A DNA stretch of 64,000 nt. Source: Leptospira kemamanensis. GTDB lineage: Bacteria; Spirochaetota; Leptospiria; Leptospirales; Leptospiraceae. The DNA lies in the NCBI RefSeq assembly GCF_004769665.1, contig NZ_RQGG01000013.1, forward strand, positions 1 to 64,000, in the 5' to 3' direction. The first letter of the stretch is position 1, and every line of letters starts with the position of its first letter. A model generated the notes under the pieces. That model was given only the letters and a program-made list of their open reading frames with translations, did not search any database and was not told the DNA's origin. The position numbers were made by a program, and so were the translations under genes. This document shows, in pieces, positions 54,375 through 63,275 of the stretch.

Positions 54375-57266
54375 ATGAAAGAGGAAAACAAGCTATCCGA
54401 TGTGGATTCCTTTATTCGTATTCGTGGCGCTCGTGAACATAACCTAAAAAACCTAAACCTAGACATTCCGAGAGACAAACTTGTGGTCATCACTGGTCTT
54501 TCGGGATCTGGGAAGTCATCTCTTGCCTTTGATACCATTTATGCAGAGGGGCAAAGGCGTTATGTGGAATCTCTTTCCAGTTATGCCAGACAATTCCTCG
54601 GGCAAATGGAAAAACCAGAAGTGGACCAAATTGAAGGTTTAAGCCCCGCCATCTCCATCGAACAAAAAACCACTCATCGTAACCCTCGTTCCACGGTGGG
54701 AACTGTCACTGAAATTTATGATTACTTACGTTTGTTATATGCTCGAGTCGGAAAACCTCATTGTCCCAAATGTGGGACGGCCATCTCTAGTTTGTCAGTG
54801 GACCAAATCACAGACAGGATCAATATTTTTCCAGAAGGAACCAAACTTCAAATTCTAGCCCCCGTCATCCAAGGGAAAAAAGGGGAACACAAAGAGGTCC
54901 TTGAACGTTTCAAAAAGGAAGGGTTCAACAGGGTTCGTGTGAATGGAGAAGTGTATTCCCTCGAAGATGAAATTCCCTTAAAGAAAAACTTTAAAGCGGA
55001 CATTGACATTGTGGTAGACCGGATTGTGATGAAACCAGGGATCCAATCTCGTTTGTCGGACTCTGTAGAAACGGCACTTAAAACTGCTGATGGCATTGTT
55101 GTGGTAGAAGACGGTGAAAAAGACCATCTCTTTTCTCAAAAACTTTCCTGTCCCAAATGTGATGATGTGAGTATACCTGAACTCACACCAAGGTTATTTT
55201 CGTTTAACTCTCCGTTTGGTGCTTGTTCCAATTGTGATGGACTTGGCGCCTTACTTGAATTTGATGAAGCACTCCTTGTCACAGACAGGGAGGCTTCTCT
55301 TGCAGAAGGTTGTATTGAAGCATGGGGCGGATCCAAATCCAATTCCTATTGGTACATGGCCACCATACAGGCATTATCTAAAAAATTAAAATTTAATTTA
55401 AATACACCATGGAAAGATTTACCGGAAAAAGTAAAAAATACCATCTTACATGGAGATGCTTCCATTCATATTGATTATGATTTTCGTGGCGCCAATTCTC
55501 ATTATGAATTTTCAAGAAATTATGAGGGAGTCATTCCCAATCTAAAACGCCGATACAAAGAAACGAAATCGGATTCTATGCGACAATGGTTTGAGTCCTT
55601 TATGACAAATCATGACTGCGATGAATGTAATGGCAAACGCCTCCGGAAGGAAGCCCTCGCTGTGAAAGTGCAAGGAATTGGGATTGATGCCTATACTGGT
55701 TTTTCCATTGAAAAGGCACTCGAATTCACCAAACAATCGGAATACAAGGGTGCAGAAGACACCATCTCCAAACCCATCCTAAAAGAAATTTTGCAAAGGC
55801 TTCACTTCTTAAATGATGTGGGTGTGGGTTACCTCAACTTAAGTCGTTCCGCGGGCACTTTGTCTGGGGGAGAGATGCAACGAATCCGTCTCGCCACCCA
55901 AATTGGATCCAGGCTTATGGGCGTTCTTTATATTCTAGATGAACCTTCGATTGGACTCCACCAAAGGGACAATACAAAACTTGTGCAAACCCTGAAAGGC
56001 CTACGCAATTTAGGAAATACAGTTCTTGTGGTGGAACATGATAAAGAAACCATGGAAGAAGCTGATTTCATTGTGGATATGGGGCCTGGTGCTGGTGTCC
56101 ACGGAGGAGAGATCGTTGCTTTTGGAACACCCGAACAAATTAAAAAAGACAAACATTCAGTCACTGGAAAATTTTTATCGGGTGAAAAACGAATTTCGAT
56201 GCCTGAAACGAGAAGGACTGGGAATGGGAAATTTTTAAAAATCACGGGAGCTTCGCATAACAATCTTAAGAATATCGATGTATCCATTCCGCTTGGAACT
56301 TTAACTGTTGTTACGGGAGTCTCCGGTTCTGGAAAATCCACCTTAATCAATGAAATTCTCTATAAGGAACTAGCAAGTTCTGTGATGGGGATGAAACTTG
56401 TTCCAGGTAAACATAAAAAAATCCAAGGCAAAGAACAAATCGACAAGGTCATCAATATCGACCAGTCGGCCATTGGAAGGACACCACGATCGAATCCAGC
56501 TACCTATACTGGTCTTTTTACCTTTGTGCGGGAACTTTATAGTGGATTAGAAGAAGCAAAAGTGAGAGGATATGGGCCCGGTCGTTTTAGTTTCAATGTG
56601 GCCGGGGGAAGGTGCGAAAAATGTGAGGGAGATGGGATCTTAAAAATTGAGATGCATTTTCTTCCCGATATCTACGTGGAATGTGAAGTTTGTAAAGGCA
56701 AACGATACAATAGAGAAACTCTCGAGGTAAAATACAAAGGGAAAAATATTTCCGATGTTTTGGATATGACCGTGGAAGAGGCCGTTGTATTTTTTGAAAA
56801 CATTCCGAACCTCAAACGAAAATTAGATACTCTGATGGATGTAGGACTTGGGTACATCAAACTTGGGCAAGCGGCTACAACGTTTTCAGGTGGGGAAGCA
56901 CAAAGGATCAAACTTTCTACAGAACTTTCCAAACGACCAACGGGAAAAACACTTTATATTTTAGATGAACCGACAACGGGCCTCCATTTTGAAGACATCG
57001 AAAAACTATTATCCGTTTTACAGGTATTAGTGGATAAAGGGAATTCCATGGTCATCATCGAACACAATTTGGATGTGATCAAAGCCGCCGATAACATCAT
57101 TGATATTGGACCCGAGGGAGGTGATGGAGGTGGGGAAGTCATTGCCATAGGAACTCCAGAAGAAGTGGTTACCGTCAAACGATCGTTTACTGGTCAATAC
57201 TTAAAAAAAGTATTAGATGAAGAAAAAACACTCGATGCCAAACAATCGAAAAAAAAGGGTAAATGA
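54375..57266 (+). CDS. uvrA: Excinuclease ABC subunit A
   Basis: A 963-residue DNA-damage recognition ATPase of nucleotide excision repair. The first Walker [10 protein letters not shown] is at 41-49 and the second GVSGSGKST near 649; zinc fingers include CPKCGTA, CPKCDDV with CSNCDG, and CEKCEGD with CEVCKGK. Two ABC signature LSGGE / FSGGE segments and Walker B ILDEP pairs are present. The in-frame extension up to 54216 runs antisense over sppA and lacks conserved sequence, so ATG 54375 is preferred. No LexA-type box was seen. Its ATGA overlaps the next gene. Confidence 0.96.
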   Translation: MKEENKLSDVDSFIRIRGAREHNLKNLNLDIPRDKLVVITGLSGSGKSSLAFDTIYAEGQRRYVESLSSYARQFLGQMEKPEVDQIEGLSPAISIEQKTTHRNPRSTVGTVTEIYDYLRLLYARVGKPHCPKCGTAISSLSVDQITDRINIFPEGTKLQILAPVIQGKKGEHKEVLERFKKEGFNRVRVNGEVYSLEDEIPLKKNFKADIDIVVDRIVMKPGIQSRLSDSVETALKTADGIVVVEDGEKDHLFSQKLSCPKCDDVSIPELTPRLFSFNSPFGACSNCDGLGALLEFDEALLVTDREASLAEGCIEAWGGSKSNSYWYMATIQALSKKLKFNLNTPWKDLPEKVKNTILHGDASIHIDYDFRGANSHYEFSRNYEGVIPNLKRRYKETKSDSMRQWFESFMTNHDCDECNGKRLRKEALAVKVQGIGIDAYTGFSIEKALEFTKQSEYKGAEDTISKPILKEILQRLHFLNDVGVGYLNLSRSAGTLSGGEMQRIRLATQIGSRLMGVLYILDEPSIGLHQRDNTKLVQTLKGLRNLGNTVLVVEHDKETMEEADFIVDMGPGAGVHGGEIVAFGTPEQIKKDKHSVTGKFLSGEKRISMPETRRTGNGKFLKITGASHNNLKNIDVSIPLGTLTVVTGVSGSGKSTLINEILYKELASSVMGMKLVPGKHKKIQGKEQIDKVINIDQSAIGRTPRSNPATYTGLFTFVRELYSGLEEAKVRGYGPGRFSFNVAGGRCEKCEGDGILKIEMHFLPDIYVECEVCKGKRYNRETLEVKYKGKNISDVLDMTVEEAVVFFENIPNLKRKLDTLMDVGLGYIKLGQAATTFSGGEAQRIKLSTELSKRPTGKTLYILDEPTTGLHFEDIEKLLSVLQVLVDKGNSMVIIEHNLDVIKAADNIIDIGPEGGDGGGEVIAIGTPEEVVTVKRSFTGQYLKKVLDEEKTLDAKQSKKKGK

Positions 57267-58261
57267 AATTGGTGAGTGAATCTCCTTACCATGTATTTGC
57301 CCGATTTGGCGAAACTGGTTCCATTCACCCCAAAGAGGCAGGAGAAAAACTTGGTTTTTATCGCAGTTGGAAACCTATTTTGGGTTCTCTTGGGTTTTAT
57401 GACTTTATTTTAGGAAAAGAATCCTACTACGAATTCCAAAAAAAACTTTCGGCACTTGCCGAAGAAACAAATGGAGTTTCTCTCGCGCTTTCTTGTATGG
57501 TGGAAGTGAATGTCGCAGGTGGGATTCTCGTAAACTCCCGTTATGCGAAACCAGGGTCCCATCCCTTTTGGAATGCATTTTTACAAAATGATCAAACACT
57601 CATATTATCTGTGGGAGTGAGTGAGCCTGGTTTTGAAGGGAAATTAAAAAAACTAACATCGAATGTCAGAGAGGAAAAACTCTCTGGAAGGAAATCCTTT
57701 GTGACCAATGGAGGGGAAGCCGACTTACTCTTTTGGGTGACCAAGTCTGAGGAGAAAAATCCAGTGTATTGCGTTCACATTCCGAGTGATTCTAAAAATC
57801 CTTTTGTGATCGAAAAAGAAACCTTTCATACGGACTTTACACCCCATGTGAGCCATTTGCGGATCCAAGTGAAAGACCTACCTTTGGAAGCAGATTGTTT
57901 ACTCCTCGAAGATTATGGACAATTGGGATTGGAACTTAGGCTAAAGGAATTGTGTTCTCTCGTGTCTCTTCTCATCGGCAAAACAAAAGACGTAAGTGAA
58001 ATGGATGAAAGGGTGCAATCCGAACGAAACCAACTTATTTTATGGAGAGAAGGTTTTTTAAAACCCATTTTGGGAAATCCCACAAAAGATTTGTTACTCG
58101 AAGGTTTTCCCTATCCCATCCATCCCTTAATCGAAGCGGTCACGAACCACTTTCAGTTGGAAAAACCAGAAGAGTTAAAGTCCTTAGACCCGGATTGGTT
58201 ACTCTTTGTTTGGGAAGATTCCTTTACGAAATACCTCTCGCAAAAGAAAAAACGAAACTAA
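57263..58261 (+). CDS. Degenerate acyl-CoA dehydrogenase-like protein
   Basis: A 332-residue protein. The middle part resembles the beta domain of acyl-CoA dehydrogenases: SVGVSEPGFEGKLKKLTS equals the flavin-binding TEPGAGSD region, and LSGRKSFVTNGGEADLLFWV equals the conserved NGRKSFITNG segment. The C-terminal helical domain appears shortened and the usual catalytic Glu region cannot be found, so dehydrogenase activity is doubtful. Four-base overlap with uvrA (ATGA) implies coupled translation, although no functional link to DNA repair is known. Confidence 0.6.
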   Translation: MKLVSESPYHVFARFGETGSIHPKEAGEKLGFYRSWKPILGSLGFYDFILGKESYYEFQKKLSALAEETNGVSLALSCMVEVNVAGGILVNSRYAKPGSHPFWNAFLQNDQTLILSVGVSEPGFEGKLKKLTSNVREEKLSGRKSFVTNGGEADLLFWVTKSEEKNPVYCVHIPSDSKNPFVIEKETFHTDFTPHVSHLRIQVKDLPLEADCLLLEDYGQLGLELRLKELCSLVSLLIGKTKDVSEMDERVQSERNQLILWREGFLKPILGNPTKDLLLEGFPYPIHPLIEAVTNHFQLEKPEELKSLDPDWLLFVWEDSFTKYLSQKKKRN

Positions 58262-58274
58262 ATGAATCTTAACC

Positions 58275-58299
58275 GAACCATTGTAAAGAGGATTGGTTC
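58275..58299. terminator. Weak hairpin between convergent genes
   Basis: GAACCA (58275-58280) and TGGTTC (58294-58299) with a 13-base loop stand between the ends of the acyl-CoA dehydrogenase-like gene and the convergent CDF gene. The stem is short and no clear T-run follows. Confidence 0.25.
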
Positions 58300-58337
58300 T
58301 TCATCCCTGTGATACTGACGTGTCGTCCAAATCGAGG

Positions 58338-59330
58338 TCAGTGATGAGAATGTTTGGTTTGGTTCGAAACTTTGTTTCCTTTATGTTCATGGGAATGTCC
58401 ATGTTCGTGTCCGTGATGACCAAATTCTCTTTCCGATTCGCGGATGGAGAGTGAATCTAATTGGGAGAGGACAGAGGCCGATACAATTTCTACAGAAACA
58501 AAGGGAACTCCAAATTCTTCTTTGAGAACCTTATGGATTTCGAATGTAATTTTGTCTCGATTTGCATTGTCTTTTACGGCCACTTGAATTTCGACAGAAA
58601 ACACACCGGATGTCAGTTTCCGCACTGTTGTTTTGGGTACAGATTGGATTCCTTGTAAAACAGTGATATGTTCTAATAAATGTTCTTTGTCAAAATCACT
58701 GGTGTCCGCTTCGATTAGAATTTGCACCGATTCTTTTACGATCCCATAGGAAGTTTTTAAAATGAAGAGTCCTAACAAAATACTTAGGATGCTATCCACT
58801 TGTTTGACCCCTGTGAATCGAATGAGAAGGGCACCAAAAATCACTGCTAGTGTTCCAAGAAGGTCGCTTAATACGTGTAAGTAAGCAGACTTTAGGTTTA
58901 GGCTCGTTTTACTCACTCCGACAAGTAACCCAGCAGAAATCAAATTGATCCCAAATCCAATGAGTGAATACACAAGCATGGTGTCTGCTTCCACATCGGC
59001 ATTTCCATGATAACGCATGTAACTTTCATATAATATAAAACCTGCGATCCCAATGAGAAGGAGACCATTTAAAAATGCGGCAATCACTTCAAAACGGTGG
59101 AACCCAAAGGGATATTTTGCATTTGGTTTTTTAGAGGCAATGAGTAAGGCAAATAAGGAAATGATATGAGCAAAAATATCGGTAAAGATATGGCCCGCGT
59201 CTGCAAACAAGGCCAAACTTCCACTTTCTTTGGAGCCAATCCATTCAATGAAAAATATCATCACAGACAAAAGCCCAGAAAGGCTTAGGAAAAATATGAG
59301 TTTTCTTCGTCTGGGACGTTTGTTAGTCAT
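58338..59330 (-). CDS. Cation diffusion facilitator (zinc-type exporter)
   Basis: A 330-residue inner-membrane metal exporter with six helices. The metal-binding pattern is in ALFADAGHIFTDIFAH (helix 2: Asp and His) and YLHVLSDLLGTL (helix 5: His and Asp), typical for zinc, cadmium or cobalt export by CzcD/ZitB. The C-terminus is His-rich (EFGHHGHEHGHSHEH). The ATG at 59330 overlaps the OmpA gene stop (ATGACTAA), a coupled start; a TTG at 59342 is the alternative. Confidence 0.92.
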   Translation of the reverse strand: MTNKRPRRRKLIFFLSLSGLLSVMIFFIEWIGSKESGSLALFADAGHIFTDIFAHIISLFALLIASKKPNAKYPFGFHRFEVIAAFLNGLLLIGIAGFILYESYMRYHGNADVEADTMLVYSLIGFGINLISAGLLVGVSKTSLNLKSAYLHVLSDLLGTLAVIFGALLIRFTGVKQVDSILSILLGLFILKTSYGIVKESVQILIEADTSDFDKEHLLEHITVLQGIQSVPKTTVRKLTSGVFSVEIQVAVKDNANRDKITFEIHKVLKEEFGVPFVSVEIVSASVLSQLDSLSIRESEREFGHHGHEHGHSHEHKGNKVSNQTKHSHH

Positions 59331-60387
59331 TGTTTGTACCAAGAGAACTGGTTGCTCTAGGAATCACGACAATATCAACCCTTCGGTTCAAAGCTTTGTT
59401 TTCTTTGGTGCTATTTGGAACAATGGGTTGGTATTCCCCATATCCAGCACTGGAAAAGTTTTTTGGATTTAGGTTTTTATTTTGTAAAATAAACTCCAAA
59501 ACAGATAATGCTCGTTCGCTGGAAAGATGCCAATTGTTTCGGAATTTTGTTTTGATCGGAACATTGTCTGTATGGCCTTCTACCACAATGTAGTTCTCTG
59601 GATAAGCCGCGAGAATATCTCGAATTTTTTCAATGGCTGGAAGAATTGCAGGTTTTAGTTCCGAAGATCCGCTATCAAATGAGATTTTATCATCGATATT
59701 GATGATGAGTTTGTTATGAAACCGTTTGAGTCGAATTTGACCAGAAGTGATTTCCTTTGCGAGTTTCTCTTCGAATTCTTTTGTTTGTTCGGAAAGTCGT
59801 TCGAGTTCTCGTTTCTGTTCTTTGGTAAGTTTTCGTAAACTGGCAAGTTCTTCTTCTAGGTTACGAATCCGATCCTTCAACTCATCCATTTTGGATTCAT
59901 AGGTTTCACGGAGTTTTTGTTCTTTTTGCAAACACTCTCTTTCTTTTTCTTCTAGTTTTCGTTTGAGAGCATCAATTTCAGCACGGTCTTTTTCTTCTCG
60001 TTTGCGATTCTCTTCCGCTAATACTCGTTCCTTGTCTGTTCCCTTTTTCTCCAAACTGCGAAGACGCATATCGTAGTCTCTGAGTTTGTCGGAATACTCA
60101 TCTTGTTCCTTGGCTCGGTTTCGTTTTTCGAGTTCCAAGTCTTCTGTCAGATTCCGAATTTGGGATTGGAGTTCTTTTTTCTCTTCTTCTAATCGATTCA
60201 GTTCGTTTTGGTGTTGTTTGCGAATGTCAGCTAGTTCCAATTCCAAAGCATATTTCTCTTTGTAAATCTGGTTGTACTCATAAGGAAAGTACACCCAATC
60301 GGCTCGCAGTTGCGTAGGAATCACCATTCCCAAAATTAAGAAGACGAGAGATAGAAGGAAAAATGGAAATCGATTATTTAGAATCAT
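59323..60387 (-). CDS. Coiled-coil OmpA/MotB-domain protein
   Basis: A 354-residue exported protein. After a signal peptide (about 1-30, ending LRA) a long charged coiled coil (about 45-215) leads to a C-terminal OmpA/MotB peptidoglycan-binding domain (about 225-350): ISFDSGSSELKPA, VVEGHTDNVPI, LSSERA and NRRVDIVVI. It probably bridges membrane and cell wall. It starts in an overlap with the end of the coiled-coil lipoprotein and its stop overlaps the CDF gene start. GAGGA lies ahead of ATG 60387 (TTG 60390 possible). Confidence 0.82.
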   Translation of the reverse strand: MILNNRFPFFLLSLVFLILGMVIPTQLRADWVYFPYEYNQIYKEKYALELELADIRKQHQNELNRLEEEKKELQSQIRNLTEDLELEKRNRAKEQDEYSDKLRDYDMRLRSLEKKGTDKERVLAEENRKREEKDRAEIDALKRKLEEKERECLQKEQKLRETYESKMDELKDRIRNLEEELASLRKLTKEQKRELERLSEQTKEFEEKLAKEITSGQIRLKRFHNKLIINIDDKISFDSGSSELKPAILPAIEKIRDILAAYPENYIVVEGHTDNVPIKTKFRNNWHLSSERALSVLEFILQNKNLNPKNFSSAGYGEYQPIVPNSTKENKALNRRVDIVVIPRATSSLGTNND

Positions 60388-61066
60388 CAAAACTATCCTC
60401 TAAATTGACTTTCGGTAAACTTGGGGCTTCCGCTTTCACTCGTTCCCAATCGGATAACCGACGTCTTGCGTCCGATTTTTTTTCGGCATATTGGGTTTCA
60501 TAAATTTCTTTTTTGATGTATTCGGGATCTGCTGGGGTTTTTCCTTGGGATTCTTGGAACTTTACGGCAATCTCAGAACGAACTAACTCGAGTTCGGCGA
60601 TTAGTTCCCCGAGCGCTGCTTCTTTCATTTCCAAATATGCTTTGTCTTCTTTTTCTTTTTGGACCCAGGTTTTGTAGCGAGTTTCTTCTTTTGCTCTCTC
60701 TAGTTCCACAGTTTGGCTTTCTTCTAAGTACCGTTTTGCCGAAACTTGGTCTTCCTTTAAGGTGAAGTAAGATTCTTTGGTACGTTTCAAATCTCTTTCT
60801 GCCGCATGTTTAATCACTTTGGCTTGGGAGATTTTGATCGCTTGGTTTGTCAGAGCATTTGCCTTTCTTTGGCTTGAGACTTCATTATTGAGTTTGATGA
60901 TTTTTTCTGTGAGGATCTTTGTTGCATTTTTTTGCTCACCATTCATCACCTCTTCGCGCACATAAGCATCAGGGACTTTGCTGATTTTAGGTTCAAACAG
61001 AACACATTGTGAAAAAACTAGCAGAAGAAAAAGATTCGTTTTCAAAAAAGGAACTCGTGCCGACAT
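60374..61066 (-). CDS. Coiled-coil lipoprotein
   Basis: About 230 residues. MSARVPFLKTNLFLLLVFSQC is a lipoprotein signal with Cys21 lipidated. The mature protein is almost wholly Lys/Glu-rich helix, a long coiled coil. No family is recognised. Coupled overlaps with the OmpA coiled-coil gene suggest they form one envelope complex. A GTG at 61087 would add seven residues. Divergent from mgtE. Confidence 0.65.
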   Translation of the reverse strand: MSARVPFLKTNLFLLLVFSQCVLFEPKISKVPDAYVREEVMNGEQKNATKILTEKIIKLNNEVSSQRKANALTNQAIKISQAKVIKHAAERDLKRTKESYFTLKEDQVSAKRYLEESQTVELERAKEETRYKTWVQKEKEDKAYLEMKEAALGELIAELELVRSEIAVKFQESQGKTPADPEYIKKEIYETQYAEKKSDARRRLSDWERVKAEAPSLPKVNLEDSFDDSK

Positions 61067-61131
61067 AGGATATAGCCTATGGTTCACGTGACATAACCGT
61101 CAATTGGAAAATTCAGGAAATCCGCTGATTT

Positions 61132-62535
61132 ATGGAAGAAGAAAGAAAGAAAGAGTCCGAATTCCGAATCAAAATCGATCGAGACAGTGATTCCTATGAA
61201 GAGTTTGTCGACCAAATCAGAACTTCCATTGAGGCAAAAGACCAAGCCGGTCTTAAGTCCATGCTCGATGGAGCACACCCCGCAGACATCGTCACTTTAT
61301 TCAAAGACTTAGAACGCGAAGAAGAATTATACCTCTTTCGTTTGCTCTCCCACGAAGACCAAGCATACTCACTCATCAAAATGGAAGAGGAGACCCTCGA
61401 GTCCTTTTTAGAAGAACTTTCGGTGGATGAAATCTCCAAAACTTTAGGCCACATCGAAACGGACGAAACCACCTATTTATTATCCTATCTACCCAGCGCC
61501 AAACGAGAACTTGTCCTTGCGAACCTTAGCAAAGCCGATAGTTTTGAAATCCGCTCCCAACTTGGATTTCGGGAGTATTCGGCAGGTCGACTGATGTCGA
61601 AAGACTTTGCCACTGTCTCCATTACAGACAATGTCAGAAAGGGCATCATCAATGTTCGTAAAAAAGCCAAAGAAATTGAAGACATCTATCAAATTTATGT
61701 AACAGACGAAGACGGAGTGTTAGAAGGTTTCATTCCTTTAAAGGATTTGTTTCTCACTCCCATCAATACAAAAATTGCCAAGATCACAAACTTCTCTATC
61801 ATTGCGTTTCATTATGATGTAGACCAAGAGGAAGTAGCCAATACCTTTAAAAAATACGATTTAGTGAGTGCTGCCGTGACCGATGATTTAGGACGGATCA
61901 TTGGCCGAATCACCGTAGACGACGTACTCGAAATCGTTGAAGAAGAGGCATCGGAAGACATCCTCCTCATGGCAGGGGTTTCGGAAGATGAAAGGTTATC
62001 CACACCCATCTTACAATCGGTCAAACGAAGGATCATTTGGCTCAATGTGAATTTGCTCACTGCCTTTGTGAGCTCCACTGTTGTTGCTTTTTTTGAAGAC
62101 ACCATTTCCCAGATTGTAGTCCTTGCTACCCTTATGCCCATCGTGGCAGGTTTAGGTGGAAATGCAGGAACACAATCAGTAACAGTTGTTATCCGAAATA
62201 TTGCCACTGGGGATCTTTCTTTTTCCAATTGGTGGGATGCGGTGAGAAAAGAATTCACCATTGGAGTTCTTAACGGTTTGGCCCTAGGGACTGTTACCTT
62301 TACGATGATTTATTTAGTAAAAGGGAATTTGACCTTGGGACTTGTTGTGGGAACGGCCATGTTAGTGAATATGATGGTTGCCTCACTTGTGGGATCTCTC
62401 GTTCCCATTCTCTTAAAAAGTATGAAGATTGATCCAGCGATTGCTTCGTCGATCTTTGTGACCGCCACGACAGATGTTTGTGGGTTTTTCTTTTTCTTAG
62501 GGCTTGCCACGGTCTTTGCAAAATATTTGGTTTAG
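61132..62535 (+). CDS. mgtE: Magnesium transporter MgtE
   Basis: A 467-residue magnesium channel. The N-domain (about 30-150) is a helical superhelix with HPADIVTLFKDLEREE, two CBS domains (about 155-275) sense cytoplasmic magnesium, a plug helix follows, and five helices (from about 300) carry the pore with LATLMPIVAGLGGNAGTQS, the conserved P-x-x-x-x-x-GNAGTQ family signature. It stands alone, 45 to 65 bases from the divergent lipoprotein gene. No magnesium riboswitch fits the short gap. Confidence 0.94.
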   Translation: MEEERKKESEFRIKIDRDSDSYEEFVDQIRTSIEAKDQAGLKSMLDGAHPADIVTLFKDLEREEELYLFRLLSHEDQAYSLIKMEEETLESFLEELSVDEISKTLGHIETDETTYLLSYLPSAKRELVLANLSKADSFEIRSQLGFREYSAGRLMSKDFATVSITDNVRKGIINVRKKAKEIEDIYQIYVTDEDGVLEGFIPLKDLFLTPINTKIAKITNFSIIAFHYDVDQEEVANTFKKYDLVSAAVTDDLGRIIGRITVDDVLEIVEEEASEDILLMAGVSEDERLSTPILQSVKRRIIWLNVNLLTAFVSSTVVAFFEDTISQIVVLATLMPIVAGLGGNAGTQSVTVVIRNIATGDLSFSNWWDAVRKEFTIGVLNGLALGTVTFTMIYLVKGNLTLGLVVGTAMLVNMMVASLVGSLVPILLKSMKIDPAIASSIFVTATTDVCGFFFFLGLATVFAKYLV

Positions 62536-62599
62536 GGATTGTCCTTTTTTTTGTTAAATTTCTTGCCAGTGGAAGAAACCACCAAATACTGATGACCAA

Positions 62600-63235
62600 A
62601 TGAAATTTTCGTTTCACTCTGTAATAATTGTTTTCCTGCTTTTTACTGTTTCTTGCCAAACCACAAAAGATTCTACCTCCACTTCCACTGAGGAAACGAA
62701 AAACGAAACTTCGATCATCAAAGATTTGTTACCACCTCCAGGAGGCGAAGGGGAAATCATCCTGAATGAAAAAGGGGAAGAGGTACAAAACCATACGGGA
62801 GAGATTCCTTTTTTCCAGAAAAAAAGTGATCTTCCCCAAGAAGTGTTTCGTGTCTACATAGCCTCTGATTCTTATATGGTAAGACAGATCCGTCATACAG
62901 ATAAAATCCGTAGAAAACCAGATCCAGGTGGAGATGAACTTTCCAAAGAGGAAATGAAAAAGTATGACCTCTTAAGTTTTGTGGATGATGGTATTATTTC
63001 CATAGGCCTGAATACCGTGACAGGGAAACTCGAATCCATTGCCTTCGACAGAAGGGTTCCGCGGATCAATGACATCGCCAAAATCATTCAAAACGATGCA
63101 TCCCGATTCAATTATGAACATAGCTCAAAAGACGGAAGCCCGATCATCACTCGCTTTCTTGTGACTTATCAAATTCGTCTCTATCCTGGAAAAACCCGGG
63201 ACGAAATCAAACAGATGTTACAGAAGAAAAAGTAA
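62600..63235 (+). CDS. Hypothetical lipoprotein
   Basis: A 211-residue lipoprotein. MKFSFHSVIIVFLLFTVSC gives Cys19 as the lipidated residue, followed by a Ser/Thr-rich linker (DSTSTSTEETKNETS). The mature domain has no recognised family; it holds a mixed alpha/beta stretch with paired basic residues (QIRHTDKIRRKPDPGG) and ends KQMLQKKK. Monocistronic between mgtE and the convergent WHy gene. Confidence 0.65.
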   Translation: MKFSFHSVIIVFLLFTVSCQTTKDSTSTSTEETKNETSIIKDLLPPPGGEGEIILNEKGEEVQNHTGEIPFFQKKSDLPQEVFRVYIASDSYMVRQIRHTDKIRRKPDPGGDELSKEEMKKYDLLSFVDDGIISIGLNTVTGKLESIAFDRRVPRINDIAKIIQNDASRFNYEHSSKDGSPIITRFLVTYQIRLYPGKTRDEIKQMLQKKK

Positions 63236-63275
63236 ACCTTTCTCTTCTGTATTAAAAATCTCACCTAACGAAACT

